Shown in pieces: positions 46,628-60,900 of a stretch of DNA of 64,000 bases. Source of the DNA: Nematopogon swammerdamellus (taxonomy: Eukaryota; Arthropoda; Insecta; Lepidoptera; Adelidae); contig OX336343.1 in assembly GCA_946902875.1 (NCBI GenBank), forward strand, positions 15,299,596 through 15,363,595, read 5' to 3'. Under the pieces are notes generated by a model that searched no databases, was not told where the DNA came from, and was given only the letters and a program-made list of their open reading frames with translations. Position numbers and translations under genes: made by a program. Every line of letters begins with the position of its first letter. Within the stretch, counting starts at the first letter, position 1.

Positions 46628-46790
46628 TACGACCCATAGCTGGCTGCTTTGCATAGAAAAAGGTCGTAAGTCGGTGTTGTTTTTTAATTTTCAAAAAATT
46701 ATGGTAATAAAATTTAAAAATCTACAACAATAGTGTTCTGTGCTTGTGGTTTAGTTATTTATCAGGGCAATAAAAATTTCGTTTTATTCA
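46628..46790. mobile_element. One-armed copy of the 1601-1875 MITE
   Basis: CCCATAGCTGGCTGCTTTGC, AGAAAAAGGTCGTAAGTCGG and CTACAACAATAGTG are present; the closing arm is missing. Confidence 0.65.
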
Positions 46791-47126
46791 TTCACTTTTG
46801 CGTCAAATTAAAAACATTATTTAATTCGACTTTTTTAGCTATGGGTAAGGTCATAATATTCTTCAATATGCACAACAAATGTGATAATTTTAATAGTTTC
46901 ATAGCCAGTGATACTGGTAGGTAGGTATACGTAAAAATTGTTCAAATGTCTGTCCATCTGCGTTTTATTCTGTCTGTCACACTCGCTCTCCCAGGCGATT
47001 ATTCCGGAGCGTAGAGCTTAATAACTCTAAAAATCCGGCCAAGTGCGATTCTGACTAGCGCACCGAGGCGAGGGTTCCGTACCACCATTTCATTGGCCGG
47101 TTTTATATTTTGTACTATAATCAAAC

Positions 47127-47575
47127 CATCTTTGGGAGGGTTCCCCTGAGTACCTTCTTTCAGCCTTGGATTCTATTCAGCGACGAGCCATTCGCCTCAT
47201 TGGTGACTCTGAACTCACAAAGGACCTTCAACCTCTAAAGCACCGACGTATCGTTGGGTCATTGAGCCTGTTTTATCGGTACTACTATGGCCGCTGCTCT
47301 GACGAACTTGCTTCCCTTATCCCTCCTCCTCCTGTTCGCCTTCGTTAAACCCGCCATACTCTCGCGGAACACCCCTGTGTAGTCGACAGAAGAGTTCTTC
47401 GAACTGCACGATTCTCAAAATCGTTCTTGTGCCGCACTGCAAAGGTGTGGAACGCGCTCCTAGGGAATATCTTCCCCTACTCCTACAATCCACGGATCTT
47501 CAAATCGCGGGTTAATAGCCTTTCCCCAGCAACATTAGTCCACCTCCAAGCCGGACTGGCACCTCCTCGGGGGTG
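47127..47575 (+). pseudogene. Jockey-like LINE reverse transcriptase, C-terminal fragment
   Basis: Reads HLWEGSPEYLLSALDSIQRR, AIRLIGDSEL, LQPLKHRRIVGSLSLFYRYY, then a TAA at 47346-47348, then in the same frame TRHTLAEHP, KSFLCRTAKVWNALLGNIFP and FKSRVNSL. This is the tail following the polymerase domain, as in the minus-strand remnant at 500-1024, but a different family member. The single in-frame stop and missing core make it a dead copy. Confidence 0.8.
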
Positions 47576-47579
47576 AAAT

Positions 47580-48185
47580 TGGCTGCGCCTGAGGTTGCGA
47601 CCTCGGGCAGAGCCACCCAGTTCGGTAGCAATAAAAAAAATACCAAGTTTGACGCTTATATTTACGTATTGTAAGACACCGTTTTTACGATAGAGAAAAA
47701 TATTTTTTTGTTTTGCTCGACCAATTTTTTTTTTGTCCTTACTTCCAATCAATATTATAATATTACTCTATGCTGTCGAAACTATTTAAACGAGAGCGGA
47801 GCCGCTCGCAAAAACCGGAATGATTATTCACATAAAAGAACGAGGTAGCCTGAAGTGATGGTAGTCGCACGTCGTGATTGGTGCGGAACAGGCGCCCGCC
47901 GCATTTTGCAGCCAAGATTTAAACTTCTTTTTGGAGTTGTATTTGATCTAGTTTTTTTTAATTAAGTATATTTTGTAAACAAGTGAAACGATAAACAATA
48001 AATAAGGTACAGTAAACTGTTTAAATTATCTAGTTAAATTATAATTTGGCACCCAGTTCCGACATGACAGGACATCATGAGTGCTAGTAGTTAGTGCCAG
48101 GTTTAAGGTCATGTTTATTTTATGGTTTTATCTAGTACATTGAAGCTACACCTCAAATGCGACCTTGAACATTTTGTATAGATGC
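47580..48185. other. Intergenic, no gene recognised
   Basis: AT-rich; LINE 3' sequence may extend to about 47640. A GAGCGGAGCCGCTCGC palindrome lies near 47792. Confidence 0.4.
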
Positions 48186-48188
48186 AAT

Positions 48189-48322
48189 ATTTTTATGGAC
48201 ATGGTTTGCTACATCATCGTCTACAACATCCGTGATGTTAGTCTATTAACACCTTGGTAAACTGGGTGCCATGTCAATGCTTCCATTTGGTCGTGCCGCT
48301 TACACTGAACTGAACGGAAAAT
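48189..48322 (-). mobile_element. Diverged SINE 3' fragment
   Basis: TACAACATCCGTGATGTTAG, CTGGGTGCCATGTCAATGCT and TGGTCGTGCCGCTTACACTG of the SINE body, reversed. Confidence 0.65.
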
Positions 48323-48549
48323 ACGAAATATAATTAATGTGGACATTGTGAATAGCTCCAGAGTCCAGACAGAATATTATATATTAAAATATTTTCATGT
48401 ACTCGTAATTCTACATAGTCAACTAAGTCACCTCTTAAATTTGTCATGTTAGCCATCATATTTTTTATATAATGATATTCTTTATAGCTTTTAAATTTAA
48501 CAACATTTCAAAGGCGAACTTATTGCCTAAGGCAATCTCGGCCAGACAA

Positions 48550-48663
48550 CCATGAAGCACTGAAATGGCACCTAGTTCACCAAGGTGTGATGGGCTGACA
48601 TCACGGATGTAGTAGAGTATGTATGCATGATGTAGCATAACATTTTCCGGGTTCAAAAAAAAA
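48550..48663 (+). mobile_element. SINE 3' fragment next to the gene B start
   Basis: GAAGCACTGAAATGGCACCT, GATGGGCTGACATCACGGAT and an A-run ending about 85 bp before the start codon of gene B. Confidence 0.65.
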
Positions 48664-48747
48664 TTATGTATGATGTGATGATTGATGAATAATCTAGAAT
48701 TAGTTCAACTAGTTTTCATGCAGGCGGGTGTTTCTTTCACCAGAAAG
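48664..48747 (+). promoter_or_regulatory. Likely 5' UTR with a possible splice acceptor, gene B
   Basis: TTTTCATGCAG|GCGGG at 48723/48724 could be the acceptor of an upstream 5' UTR exon. Upstream in-frame ATGs (48682, 48718) precede this site, which favours the start at 48748. Confidence 0.35.
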
Positions 48748-48947
48748 ATGATCTTCTACATCTGGATGGTGGCGGTCGGCGCCGCCATCTATCTCTACAT
48801 CAAACATGTCTACTCGCACTTCTCCAGTCGTGGGGTAAACCACCTGCCGCCCTTCCCCTTCATCGGAGACCTTGCGGGAGCCACGATGCGCACTGAACAC
48901 TTCACCGACCTGGTTACAAGACTCTACAGGGCATTCCCTGGTGACAG
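48748..48947 (+). CDS. P450 gene B, exon 1
   Basis: [20 protein letters not shown] anchor, then [10 protein letters not shown] hinge. Donor ACAG|GTAATA, phase 2. Confidence 0.93.
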
Positions 48948-51900
48948 GTAATATACATTTATTTCCCAATCATCTGCTACACTCCCACGTCTTTACATTA
49001 TATATTTTTAGTGCAATTCATTAGAAAAATCTATTTAGCCTGTGACAATCCTATATTTTACATGCAATTTATAAAATTTCCTATTTCTGAAATATCCCAG
49101 ATATGTGTATGTGTGATATATGTGATATGTTTTTTGTATGTTGTTATGTTGTGTTTTTTCTTTCTTTTAATTGACCGTACATGACCATGAATCTTTACTA
49201 ACTTTACACTGGCCAAAATATCTTAAAAGTACAAAACAAAAACAACAAAAAAATCACCTGCGACGTACCTATGATTGATACGTCGATCAACGCAAACCTA
49301 TATTTAATTTTATTATTGTGGCGTACTTACTTAATATTAAATTACCTAACTGCGTAGTGTGCGAGTATCCTAATACATAAGATGCTTGATCACCTTGAAC
49401 ACAACCTTGAATCTTTAATCGATAAAATAACAACACGCGGATATATTTACTTATGATTTTATGACATCTTTTTTTTATAGAAAACGCGACATGTGGCGCC
49501 GAGCCACCCATAAGGTGTCTAACGACGCCCATGGGCATTCGGTCGTTACATGAAGTTACTTATACACGTATCATACGTTCAGCCTACGGCTACTGTGCTA
49601 CGGCATACTACACACAGCCCCCCGAAGTTCCTTTCCGGCTCTTCTTCGTGAATGTATTCTAAGCCCTTCCTTTGCCCCGCAATAGGTGGTAGGCTCAAAT
49701 TGTAGCCGACTGGGTTGATACCACCGTACTGGATGTAAGATGGCCGCATAGCAGCCTCGGTTGTGTTCTCCTCTAGTCCAGTATAGCCAGCAATCCAGGG
49801 AAGTCTCTGGTATTTACAGGTGTAGACGCCGAGCGAAGCTCGGTCGCCCAGGTACTTAATAATTATACTACCACATGAATATTTTTTTATTATAATTTTT
49901 TTCTCTCTTTCTTTTGCATTTCTTCAATTCTTGTGCATTTCCACTACCTATTGGTATGCAATATTTTTTATTATAATTTTCAGATTCGTCGGAATGTACG
50001 AGTTCATGAACCCAGTGGTGTTCATCCGTGACCCGCAGTTGATCAAGCAAATTTGTGTTAAAGACTTCGACCATTTCCTGGACCACCGTGTCAAGATCAA
50101 CGAGGACAATGACCCGCTCTTCGGAAGAAACCTCTTCTCGTTAAAAGGTCAAACTAACAATTTGATCAATTGCATTCATTTATTCGGCGTATCTATTTTC
50201 AGTAGTACACGTAATCTTAAATTATGTTCCTAGTTGTTGTTGAGGTTTTAGCCCAATGCCATAATAGTTCTCGTAGTTAAGCAACCTGTCCTACCTAACC
50301 TAGTCAAGGTTACCTACTATTAGGTACCTCCAAATATAAAAGTTAAAGGTTACGCAACTCCATAAGTGATCACAGAATTTGTGAACTGTTTCAATAAATG
50401 TATGTGTTGTTGGTATAGGTCAAAAATGGCGCGACATGCGTTCTACGTTGAGCCCCGCCTTCACCGGCTCAAAGATGCGGAACATGGTCCCCTTCATGCT
50501 GGACTGCGCCAAGGATATGTCGCTCTCTCTCAAGCAGGACATGAACAACAAGAACGGTAAAAATATACTCTATTCACCATTGGGTTTTAGAGAACTCATC
50601 GGTTCTCAAAATCGTTTCTTTGTCGCACAATTTTCTGCGTTCAGCCGTTTAGGCTGATCATTGTTTCAGTGAATAAATCGGCCGTGTCCTCTTATACTTA
50701 TTATATAATAGCTTCGCTCGCGTAAAATTCGTATTTAAAAAGAAGAAAGTAAGTAAGCCTGCCACCGTACCTTTATTTCGGCGCGCGGAACCATTCGGTT
50801 TGTATGAGAGCCACATCTTAGCGTTACCGGAACTGAATTTTATTTCTATCTTGTGTCAGTCACGTATATTCAAATGTGCTTGTACAAAGTTACATCGAAT
50901 TCTGATGATCGGTTTAAGAGTTATGGAGGAACATACATACCTACATACAAAAAATATTTCTAAAAACTAATTTAGTTTTAGTATACATAGAGTATACTAA
51001 AACTACATAGCGTCTACAAACTTAATATCTCATAAAACAAAGTTACTACTGCATGACCATCCCTTACATATTTATTATTAGTATTGATTTCAAACCCTTC
51101 ATTTGATTTCAATCGGTTAATTTTAGGAATTCAAAGATTCAAGATATCGACCATTTTTTAATTTCAATTAATAAGACTTCAACGGCTTTCTGTGTTAGGT
51201 GCTTTGCATTTGAAAGAAGTTATAAATAAAACACAATCTTTTCCCCACATCAAAACTTGTTTGCCCTCACGACAATTGTTTTGACGCATATGATCGTCTA
51301 TAGCGTCTAATTAAGATAATATGTATATAATCAGTAATCAAATCACTTACTGATATAATATTTCAGTTTTTCCCAATCTCCAACTTTCACATTCCAGTTG
51401 ATTTAAAGTAAAGATAATTTAGTTCGTCCCCACTCCCGGTATGGGTACTGTTTGCAATTGCAATATCGACGTAATATGTTAGTGACGGAACCACAATCAA
51501 CAAGAAGAGCAATTTATAAGCACATTAATTCATTGCTATGATAAGCTTATTACCTTTTTTAGGGTTCCGTACCTCAAAGGAGGAAAAAACGGAACCCTTA
51601 TAGGATCACTTTGTTGTCCGTCTGGCTGGCTGGGTGTCTGTCTGTCAAGACCTTTTTTCTCAAGAACGGGTAGAGGTATCTAGTTGAAATTGGAGGTGTA
51701 AAAACGTTAAGCTTCTAAGTCAACGCAATCAATAGATACGGCCATTTAAGTCACATATTTTGCTACTTGCAATTCAAATCAAAACCTATAGAGTACTTCC
51801 CGTTAACCTAGAATCATGAAATTTGGTAAAAAGCAAGGTCTCACAGCACAAGTAAAGGAAAAAATCCGAAAATAGTAAATTTATAGTTATGTGATATTTA

Positions 51901-54900
51901 AAAAAAAATTGTTTCTTTTGTATGTCAAGGACCCTTTTTCTCAGGAACGAATCAAGATAACAAATTGAAATTAATATGAAATACTAAGATCTACGATCTC
52001 TATAAGGTGTAGACAATTAAAGCTTCCAAATCAACGCAATCAAAAGATACGGCCATCTATGTCAGATTTTATACTCGCAAACTCAATCAAATCAAATCAA
52101 AACCTATAGGGTATTTCCCGTCAACATAGAATCATAAAATTTGGTTAGAAGCAAGGTCTTACAGCTCAAGTAAAGGAAAAAATCCGAAAATTATAAACTT
52201 GTAGTTATATGAAATTTAAAAAAATTGTTTGTTTTATATGTCAAGGACCCCTTTTCTCAGGAACGGATCAAGATGACAAATTGAAATTAATATGAAATAC
52301 TAAGATCTACGATCTCTTTAAGGTGTAGAAAATTCAAGCTTCTAAATCAACGCAATCAAAAGATACGGCCATCTATGTCAGATTTCATACATGCAAACTC
52401 ACTCAAATCAAATCAAAACCTACAGGGTATTTCCCGTCAAACTAGAATCATAAAATTTGGTAAGAAGCAAGGTCTCATAGCACAAGTAAAGGAAAAAATC
52501 CTAAAATTTTAAACTTGTAGTTATATGATATGAAAAAAAAATTGCTTGTTTTATATGTCAAGACCCTTTTTCTCAGTAACGAGTCAAGATATCAAATTGA
52601 AACTAATATAAATACTAACGTCTGCGATCCCTTCGAGTTATTGAAAATGAAAGCTTCTAAATCAACATAATCAAAAGATACGGCTATTTATGGCAAATTT
52701 TAATACTTGCAAACTCACTCAAATGAAATAAAAACCTATAGGGTATTTACCGATGACCTAGAGTAAGGAAATTTGGCAAGAAGCAGGGTCTCACACCAGA
52801 AGTAAAGGAAAAATCCGAAAATTGTAAATATGTAGTCATATAAGAAATATATTTTTGTATATTTCAACTACGCGAATGCCTCACAGTCAAACCATTGCTG
52901 TAGTGTTTATTTAGGCGGTTCGTGATTTTTCAAAACAATTGTTTTTGTACATACATAAAACAAATTTATTGAGTGATGATACGGAACCCTCGGTGCGCGA
53001 GTCCAACTCGCACTTGGCGACTTTTTTTACCTTTTTTCGATGAAACCTCTTTTAATTCTTATTATTAATTTGATGTCTCTTCATTCAGTTAGTTAGAGTT
53101 ATCTCTGTGTTGACGTCATGTTGTTTTCATTTTCTTCTTTATTTTGGTTTATAACATTTAATGTGTTTCTAATTTGCTAATTTATCATTCATTGCCCACC
53201 CTTTATTATTTATTTCTTTGAGAATATTTGATTTCTACCTACGATTTCTAAAATTATCATTTCTAAAATCATAATATGATCAAAATATTATGATACTCGC
53301 ATAGTTCCTATCGTGCCTTGGGAGAGGCCTATGTCCAGCAGTGGACCGATACAGGCTGATGATGATGATGATGATGATGATAGTTAATAATGTAGACTGA
53401 CACATCAAACCAACATAATATTATTTTATTGCATAGTCATCGTTGAGAGGATGTGCTTTGTGTCATCACATCATTAAACGTTTTATTATGAAAACTGACA
53501 CGGTTGGCCACATCACCTACAACACCCGTGATAAATAAATTGAAGTTTCAACGGGCGACCGGCGCGGCGCAGCCGACTGTGTAACGTTCGTCAATATATA
53601 AATATCCTTATAACTCGAGAACCGGCGACCTGAGCTGTGAGCAAAAAGATGTCACGGCCGGGGTCAAAGGCTAGTGGAATAATATACTTTCTCGCACAGA
53701 GGTCACGTCAAATTGTTACATTATACTCGTATTACAGTACATTCAATAGTTTGTTATTATGTTCATATTATGCTAACCTAACACCTCCCCTAGAGTCTGG
53801 TACCTATATCTCACTAACGCCAGGCCCTCGTGTTTTTTTTTTATGGAAACTAACATGATTGACTACATCACCTCACGGCATTAAGCTCGGCAACAACGGC
53901 CGTGATGCAGCCCATAACACTCGGTGCGTGCTTTCCTTTGGTTGCGCCGACTACACTGAACTGGACGTACTGGTGTAGCCGACACGAACTACTTATTTAC
54001 AGATCCGCTTCGACCGACCTTTCCTTCAGTGCGATAGTATCAGCCCGGGTTAAACCCTACCACCTAGAAAAGTAAGGGAAGGGACCTTCAGTTTTACGTG
54101 GAGTCCGAACCATGATACGCCTCAACGAATGAACGGTCTCACCCATCCAAGTTCTGACTGCGACTGTCGATCCACCGAACCACAGAGTACCGAGGCCGAC
54201 GAGAGACTGCGTAGTCCTACCAAGCAGTCCCACTGATGGGACCACGAGGATCTGGTGCCTACTAAACCACTCCTACTTTCACAGAATGTGGATTTCTTAC
54301 ATGTTTTATTTTAATTGTGATATTTCATTACAGTGACGGCCCTAGACCTAGAATTTAAGGATCTCTGCACGCGTTTCTCGAACGACGTTGTGGCTTCCTG
54401 TGCTTTTGGGCTCAAAGTGAACTCGCATGCTGACAAGAACAACACCTTCTACGAGACCGGCAAAATCGTGGCCAACTTTACATTCAAGCAGCTGCTAATG
54501 TTCTTCGGTTACACCTCCTTCCCGTACATCATGGATGTGAGTTACACATATTTTGGCAAACATTTCAATAAACATTTTAAAAAACCCAACTATAAAAACC
54601 TAATCAAATAACAATGTCATTTAGATTATGATCAATATAAATTATAATGTCATTCTATAGATATTGTTGAGGGAATATCTATGTCTGTGTAGATTAAATT
54701 TGTCTGCAAGTTTCAAGTAAATAAACGAATCAATAACAAGGAACATTGATCGAAAATGGTGTAGTCGGGCTCCAAGTCTATCTGAATTATTCTACACGCC
54801 CGAATACAGCATTTAACTTTCCTTGTCATTTATTTACTTTTTCGTATTCGGGTTTGATGAATGTTATTATTTATATATTTTTTAATCGCCTTTTCAAGCT

Positions 54901-57900
54901 CTAAAAAATAATAACAAAGAGTATCTTCGTGTATCGAAGGGGTTTGAAGAAAACACATTTCAAAGTTAGACAATATGGCGCCTAGCGGCCGCCATTTTGG
55001 TTGTTACGCGTTACCATTTCGCCACCGGGTCGATGACGTATTTTCTCTCAATTTCGAACAGTTGCATCTTCTACAGTAGGCATGGCGCAATCGCCTGCTT
55101 TAAGTTGACTGATTCCATTGATATTAAGCCAAAGGTCACATAATCATTTACGCTATACGTCCGTGATTGAGTCATCGAACTCAATATAATGATTTACCAA
55201 ATTTAAACTTTTTTCGTCCAGTAGATTCAGAATTTTGACATACGGACATATAGACAAACATGAGACTTATCCTAGGTTCCGTTCTTTTCCTCTTTTGAGG
55301 TACGGAACCCTAAACATATGCGTTCGTTGGCGAGTGTTACTGTTACTGATACAAATCGCAATTCACTCCAGCCTCGTAACATCCTCGGGATCCCGGTATA
55401 GATGTTTACACATAAATAATTTCAAAGATTGCGAGAAACCTGTGCGAGTACGTAGTGTTGTAAAAGTCCTGTTGCATACAAAGTTCGGCTGGAACAATTT
55501 GGTTTTGCAATAAGTTGGCCATTTGAACCTCAGAAAAGTATAGGTACTTATCTTAAATCCTACTTACTATGTGTCTTGCACGTCGTTACAACTAGAATAA
55601 AATGCGATAGGACATAGGATTAATGTAATTTGGTATGGATTTCAGAAACTGAAGCTCTCACTCTTCGGTAAGGAGACGACATATTTCTTCCGAAACCTCG
55701 TCAACGACACTATGAAGAACCGGGAGGAGAATCATATTATCAGACCAGATATGATTCATTTGCTTATGGAAGCAAAGAAAGGTAGAGTACATGCATACAT
55801 ATCATCACGCCATACCCCGACATTCGAGGTGAGCAAATTAATCGGTGTTGGTATTAAGTATGCACAACACCAACCATACCAACATACAGGTGACCAGCCT
55901 GTCGCTTTTTAGGTTTTTCAAAAGAGGAAAAAACGGAAGCCTAATTAGGATTATCTCGTGTCTGTCTGTCTGTCCGTCTGTCACAGCTTATTTTCTCCGT
56001 ATCTACTGGACGAAAACAGGTACAGGTAAACCAATACCCAGATACGTAAGACATTAGATTAAAATTTACAATTGGGCAGAGAGATAGCTTATATCCTAGA
56101 ATTAAAAACTTTTATTTTAAACTATCATTTAACAGACAGGTTAAATGATAGTTTAGGTTAGGTTTGATCATGCTCTCAATAATTTGTTTAGGAAATCTAA
56201 GTCACGAGATAAGCAAGAACAAGAACGAAGACGCCGCTGGATTCGCGACTGTGGAGGAGTCTTCTGTCGGCCTGTCGTCGTCTCGCAGAGGTATCTAATT
56301 GAATGTGTCCGCTTTTTGACGTTTACATACACTTTTATTCAATTCTATCTATCAACAACAGCTGAATTGCGATTTCCATAATTGTTCAACGTTTCTAGAT
56401 AATATGGAGTACCTACTTGAATGTTCGCCATATAAGCTAATACCTAGCTTAGTGCATTAGTCGTATCCGACGATCGTTTCAAGAGAGTGCTGCTCTAGCG
56501 ACTATTTGACAGTTCGAAAGTTGATAGACATAGTACGAGACACGGAAATAAAGCACTCGTTTCTATTTACGTCTCCCGAATTATAACAAATTTGCAGATC
56601 TCCAATGATTTCGACTAGACGAAGCTAACATCCATACTGGTGCCGTCTTTAATAGACGTATGTCCAACAGTGGACATGTGATCTGTGTATATCGGTCTAG
56701 ATATATAATAAAATAATATACTCACACAATGCACATCCAATGAAGTAATTACAAATATTTTCTTACAGTATGGACGGACGACGACCTGATAGCCCAAGCA
56801 GTTCTCTTCTTCATCGCCGGCTTCGACACAGTCGCTACCGCCATGACATTTACACTCTACGAGCTTGCTATCAACACAGACGTCCAGGAGAAGCTGATGA
56901 AGGAAATTGACAAGAGCAACCAAACTCGCCATGAGGATTTGACTTACAAGGACATTCAGGATATGAAATATCTCGACATGGTAGTCTCTGGTAGGTTTTT
57001 TTTTTCCACTATATAACAAAAGAGTCGGTACATGTAGGTACGATTTGTAAAATTTACGGTTCGACATTTAATGTCGAACCACCACGTAATTGGCCGCTTT
57101 TTATTATTTGTTGTTTTACTTTGGTTAGATTTTTCACTATAATCACATCAAGTTTGACGCTTTTATATATTACCGTTTTGATACTTTATATAGTGTTACC
57201 TAGAGTGCTGAAAACAACATGAGTATGTCCAATATTTAAGCAAAAAGGTGAAGTATCGAATCCAAATAGTTATACACCTATAAGTATAGTTCCTGCCTAA
57301 TTGAATCAATAATTTCTGAGGATCTTATTAATTATTTTGAAAAGACAGGTCTATTATCAATTAATCAGTTTGCATATAGAGCGAAAAGACCAACCTCGCT
57401 GGCTGCTCAAAAATTTGTTGCCCGCATAATCGACGGTCTTGACTCGAGATATAAGGTAGCGGGCCTCTTTTGCGACCTATCCAAAGCGTTCAACGTCAAT
57501 CATACAATATTATTAGGCAAACTCGAACGTTATGGGGTCAAAGGTCAAGACTTGAAATTATTTCGCTCCTTGCTTAGTGATAGACTGCAAACAGTTGACA
57601 TGAATATCGAAGGAGCCAGTGTAAAATCAAAATCAGGACTGGTGCATATAGGGATACCGCAGGGATCTGCCTTGGGAAATACCTTATTTCTAATATTTAT
57701 TAATGACTTACCCTTTCATATTAAAATGGATGAAGGAGAGATCACCATATTCGCTGATGACCTCAATTTTATAGTATGGTCAAAATCTTTTGACGAGCTA
57801 GAAGAAAAACTGAAAAATGCAACACTAAAATTACTGAATTGGTTTTCAGCGATCGGCCTACACCTAAATGTTCAAAAATATTTTTTTTTGTTTTTCAGTG

Positions 57901-60900
57901 GACGAAGTATCGAACGTCCCTTTTCATCACTTCCAACATAAACGAGCCAAATTGCAGTTGAAGCCCAAACATGCTTCGTAGGTTTTACGCTGGACTCACA
58001 ACTCAATTGGAAGGCACACATTAACAAGATGTGTGATAAATGTGGTCGTGCAAGTTATGCACTATGGAAATTACAACAGATTGTATCAGGAAGCACTCAG
58101 AAAAACTGTTACTATGCATACTTCCATTCTATAATGTCGTACGGTGGGATGCTCTGGGGCAACTCGACTGACTCGGAACGTGTCCTACTTGAACAAAAAA
58201 GGACTATTCGAGTTTTGGCTAGAGCTAAATTTAAAGATTCTTGCAGAAATATTTTTGCATCACTAAAAATCCTCTCGGTAGTGTCACTATACAGGGTGTA
58301 AAAACGGCGAGTACATTAAATTTAGGAAATGATTATTGGGATCAAGAGTAACAAAAAAGTCAAATAACTTTTTTCTGAATTCCCTTTAAATAAAAAGTTA
58401 CAGTTTTCATACAAACTAATTGATTATTTTAGTGTAAAAATGATCTAATGACAACAGGGCGGCGCGGAGGGGGGAAGAGCGAGTGAGACATGAGCGCCTC
58501 GGACAGAGGTGTTGGCGGGAGGGGCGGGGGTTAGCTTTGTGAGTGGAGGACTGGAGGTCGGCAGGCGGAGGATGCGGAGCGGCAACAACGCGTTAAATTA
58601 CACTAGACGAAAACATACATTTCAAAAATTCATATCTCGAAAACTAGACACTTTAGAGAAAAACTTTATTTACTTTTTTGTCTCGGAAAAACATGAGGAT
58701 TGCGCTGGCGAAATTAATGTACTCGCCGTTTTAACACCCTGTATATATTTGAGGTTATAATGTATGTAGGATTGAATATTGAAAGGTACGAGAAAAACGT
58801 TCGCAACATGAGTACAACACTCGCCACGATGCCAGTCGATGTCCAAGACCCGTGATGCACTATAGTGCAATGGCAGAAAAGAACCCGCGAGTGATAGGTC
58901 CCAAACTTTATGAAAAGCTGCCTCAGTCACTAAAAGTGATTGAGAGTAATGTTGCTTTTAGGTGCCGAATAAAGGACTTACTGTTGAACAAACCTTATTA
59001 CAAGGTAACTGAATACCTTGATGACGATTTTACGGATTAATTTATTGTACAGTTTATTGTATATTTGACTATTTCTATTTGACAATATCTGTGTGACCGA
59101 TCGTCATTGAAAATGTCGATTATCAACTCATAACAGAACTTATTGTTCCAGAATCACTAAGGAAATGGGGCCCAGGTATAGGTGCAGACCGAATATGTGC
59201 AAAGCCGTATAATCTCGGCAAACCCAATGCAAAGGCTACGAACGATTACATTGTAAGTGACGTTATGTTTTCTTTGTCTCTGACCAAACAAACACATCCC
59301 TCATTCATAAATTGAAGCTCTATATAAAATATTTATACTTAAAATTTACGGCTAATTGTGACCACTTTCACATTTCAAGCTTGCTGAACTGAATGCCATA
59401 ACGTGTGAGTCTGTTGAGAATGAAATTACCATAGAAATGGAAATTACTGATTAGCACTTACATAACCTGTCAATTTATAGCATCGCGACATTATTCGTAT
59501 GCGCTGAGCAGTGAAGTCGTAATTAAAGCAGTCGGAAATAGCATTGATTTAATTTCAGTTCGATTTTTTTATGTTGTTTATATATATATAGTATGGAATT
59601 AATTTCACTAAACTAGCATTGTCAAACAACTCAAGCAGAGCCACGGGTTTGGCTAGTGTTTAAATTGAACTTATTGTTTAAGTATACTTATTCACAACCT
59701 TTATGACTTATTAAATAATAAGAATAAACTTTTAAATTTTAACCATATATTTGCCTCAGGTGCAAGAAGGGCAAGGAGTTTTGATTCCGGTGTGGGCCAT
59801 TCACCGCGATCCGGAATACTTCCCCAACCCGGAGAAATTCGACCCCGAACGGTTTTCTGAAGAAAATAAGCACAAAATTGACCCTTCGACATATATGCCT
59901 TTCGGTGCTGGACCCAGAAATTGTATTGGTGAGTAATATTTCATTAATTCCCCCAATACTGTGTTAATGTAGAATGATTGGTAACTGTATACTGTGAAAT
60001 CCTTCTGTTCCTTGAATTAGGTTCACAAGTTCAACACGTGACCACGCTTAAAGGCTTTTTTCTTCGAAGTACACATAATAAGGTATCTTATAAACCCAAC
60101 ATCTTCTTCCGAATAAATGTCGCGGTCTTTTTTATGTTCCCATAATCGTAATTCGAGTAAACTATGACATTTCCTTGCTTGAGCTCAACACCATAAGTCT
60201 TTCAAAGTTTGTACTTACAATAAATGCCACAATCATTTCCTTTTGGCACTCTTTTTATATGAAACTAGCTTTTGCCCGCGGCTTCGCTCGCGGTAGACTC
60301 GAAAAGCAAATAAACAATTGCTTCTCTTAATTCAAATTCAAATGTCAAATAATTATGAAACTGTTTACACAAAGGATTAAAAAACCAGGTTAAAATGGAA
60401 GAGGGTGGGTTTAATGTCTTTGTGTTTACATAAATGTTATTTAAGGTGTACAATAAAATATTTGAATTTGAATTTGAATTTATATTCTCTCTCTCTCCTG
60501 TTCATACTATACTTTCTTTGATATAGCTCAGCCCTATGGCTATTTAGCGTAATGGTATATAGCCCATAGTGAGCCTCAAGAATTCCAAATTCCAAATTCC
60601 AAATGATTTATTCAGTACTTACATTACTTATAAAAGATACCATAAAGATTACTTATAAGAACTACCTACTCTTTCCATTGGTGCAAACCGCATCAAAATA
60701 TGTTCAGTGGTTCAAGATTTTACAAACATACATACATACAGACAGATGTTCTCATTTATAAGAAGTAGAGAGAGTAGAAAGTTTTCTACGTTTCCTTTAC
60801 CCCAACCACAGAACAGCGATCGGGCCACACCGCCCGCGAAGACCGGACTTTTTTGCTCTGTGACCCCAACCAACACCCAAAATACCAAACGTTATTTACG

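Noticed and set aside
48682..48747. Alternative start of gene B at 48682, adding 22 residues
   Set aside because: It would put polar residues before the membrane anchor, it lies upstream of a likely 5' UTR splice acceptor, and the 48748 start matches gene A's exon 1 length exactly.
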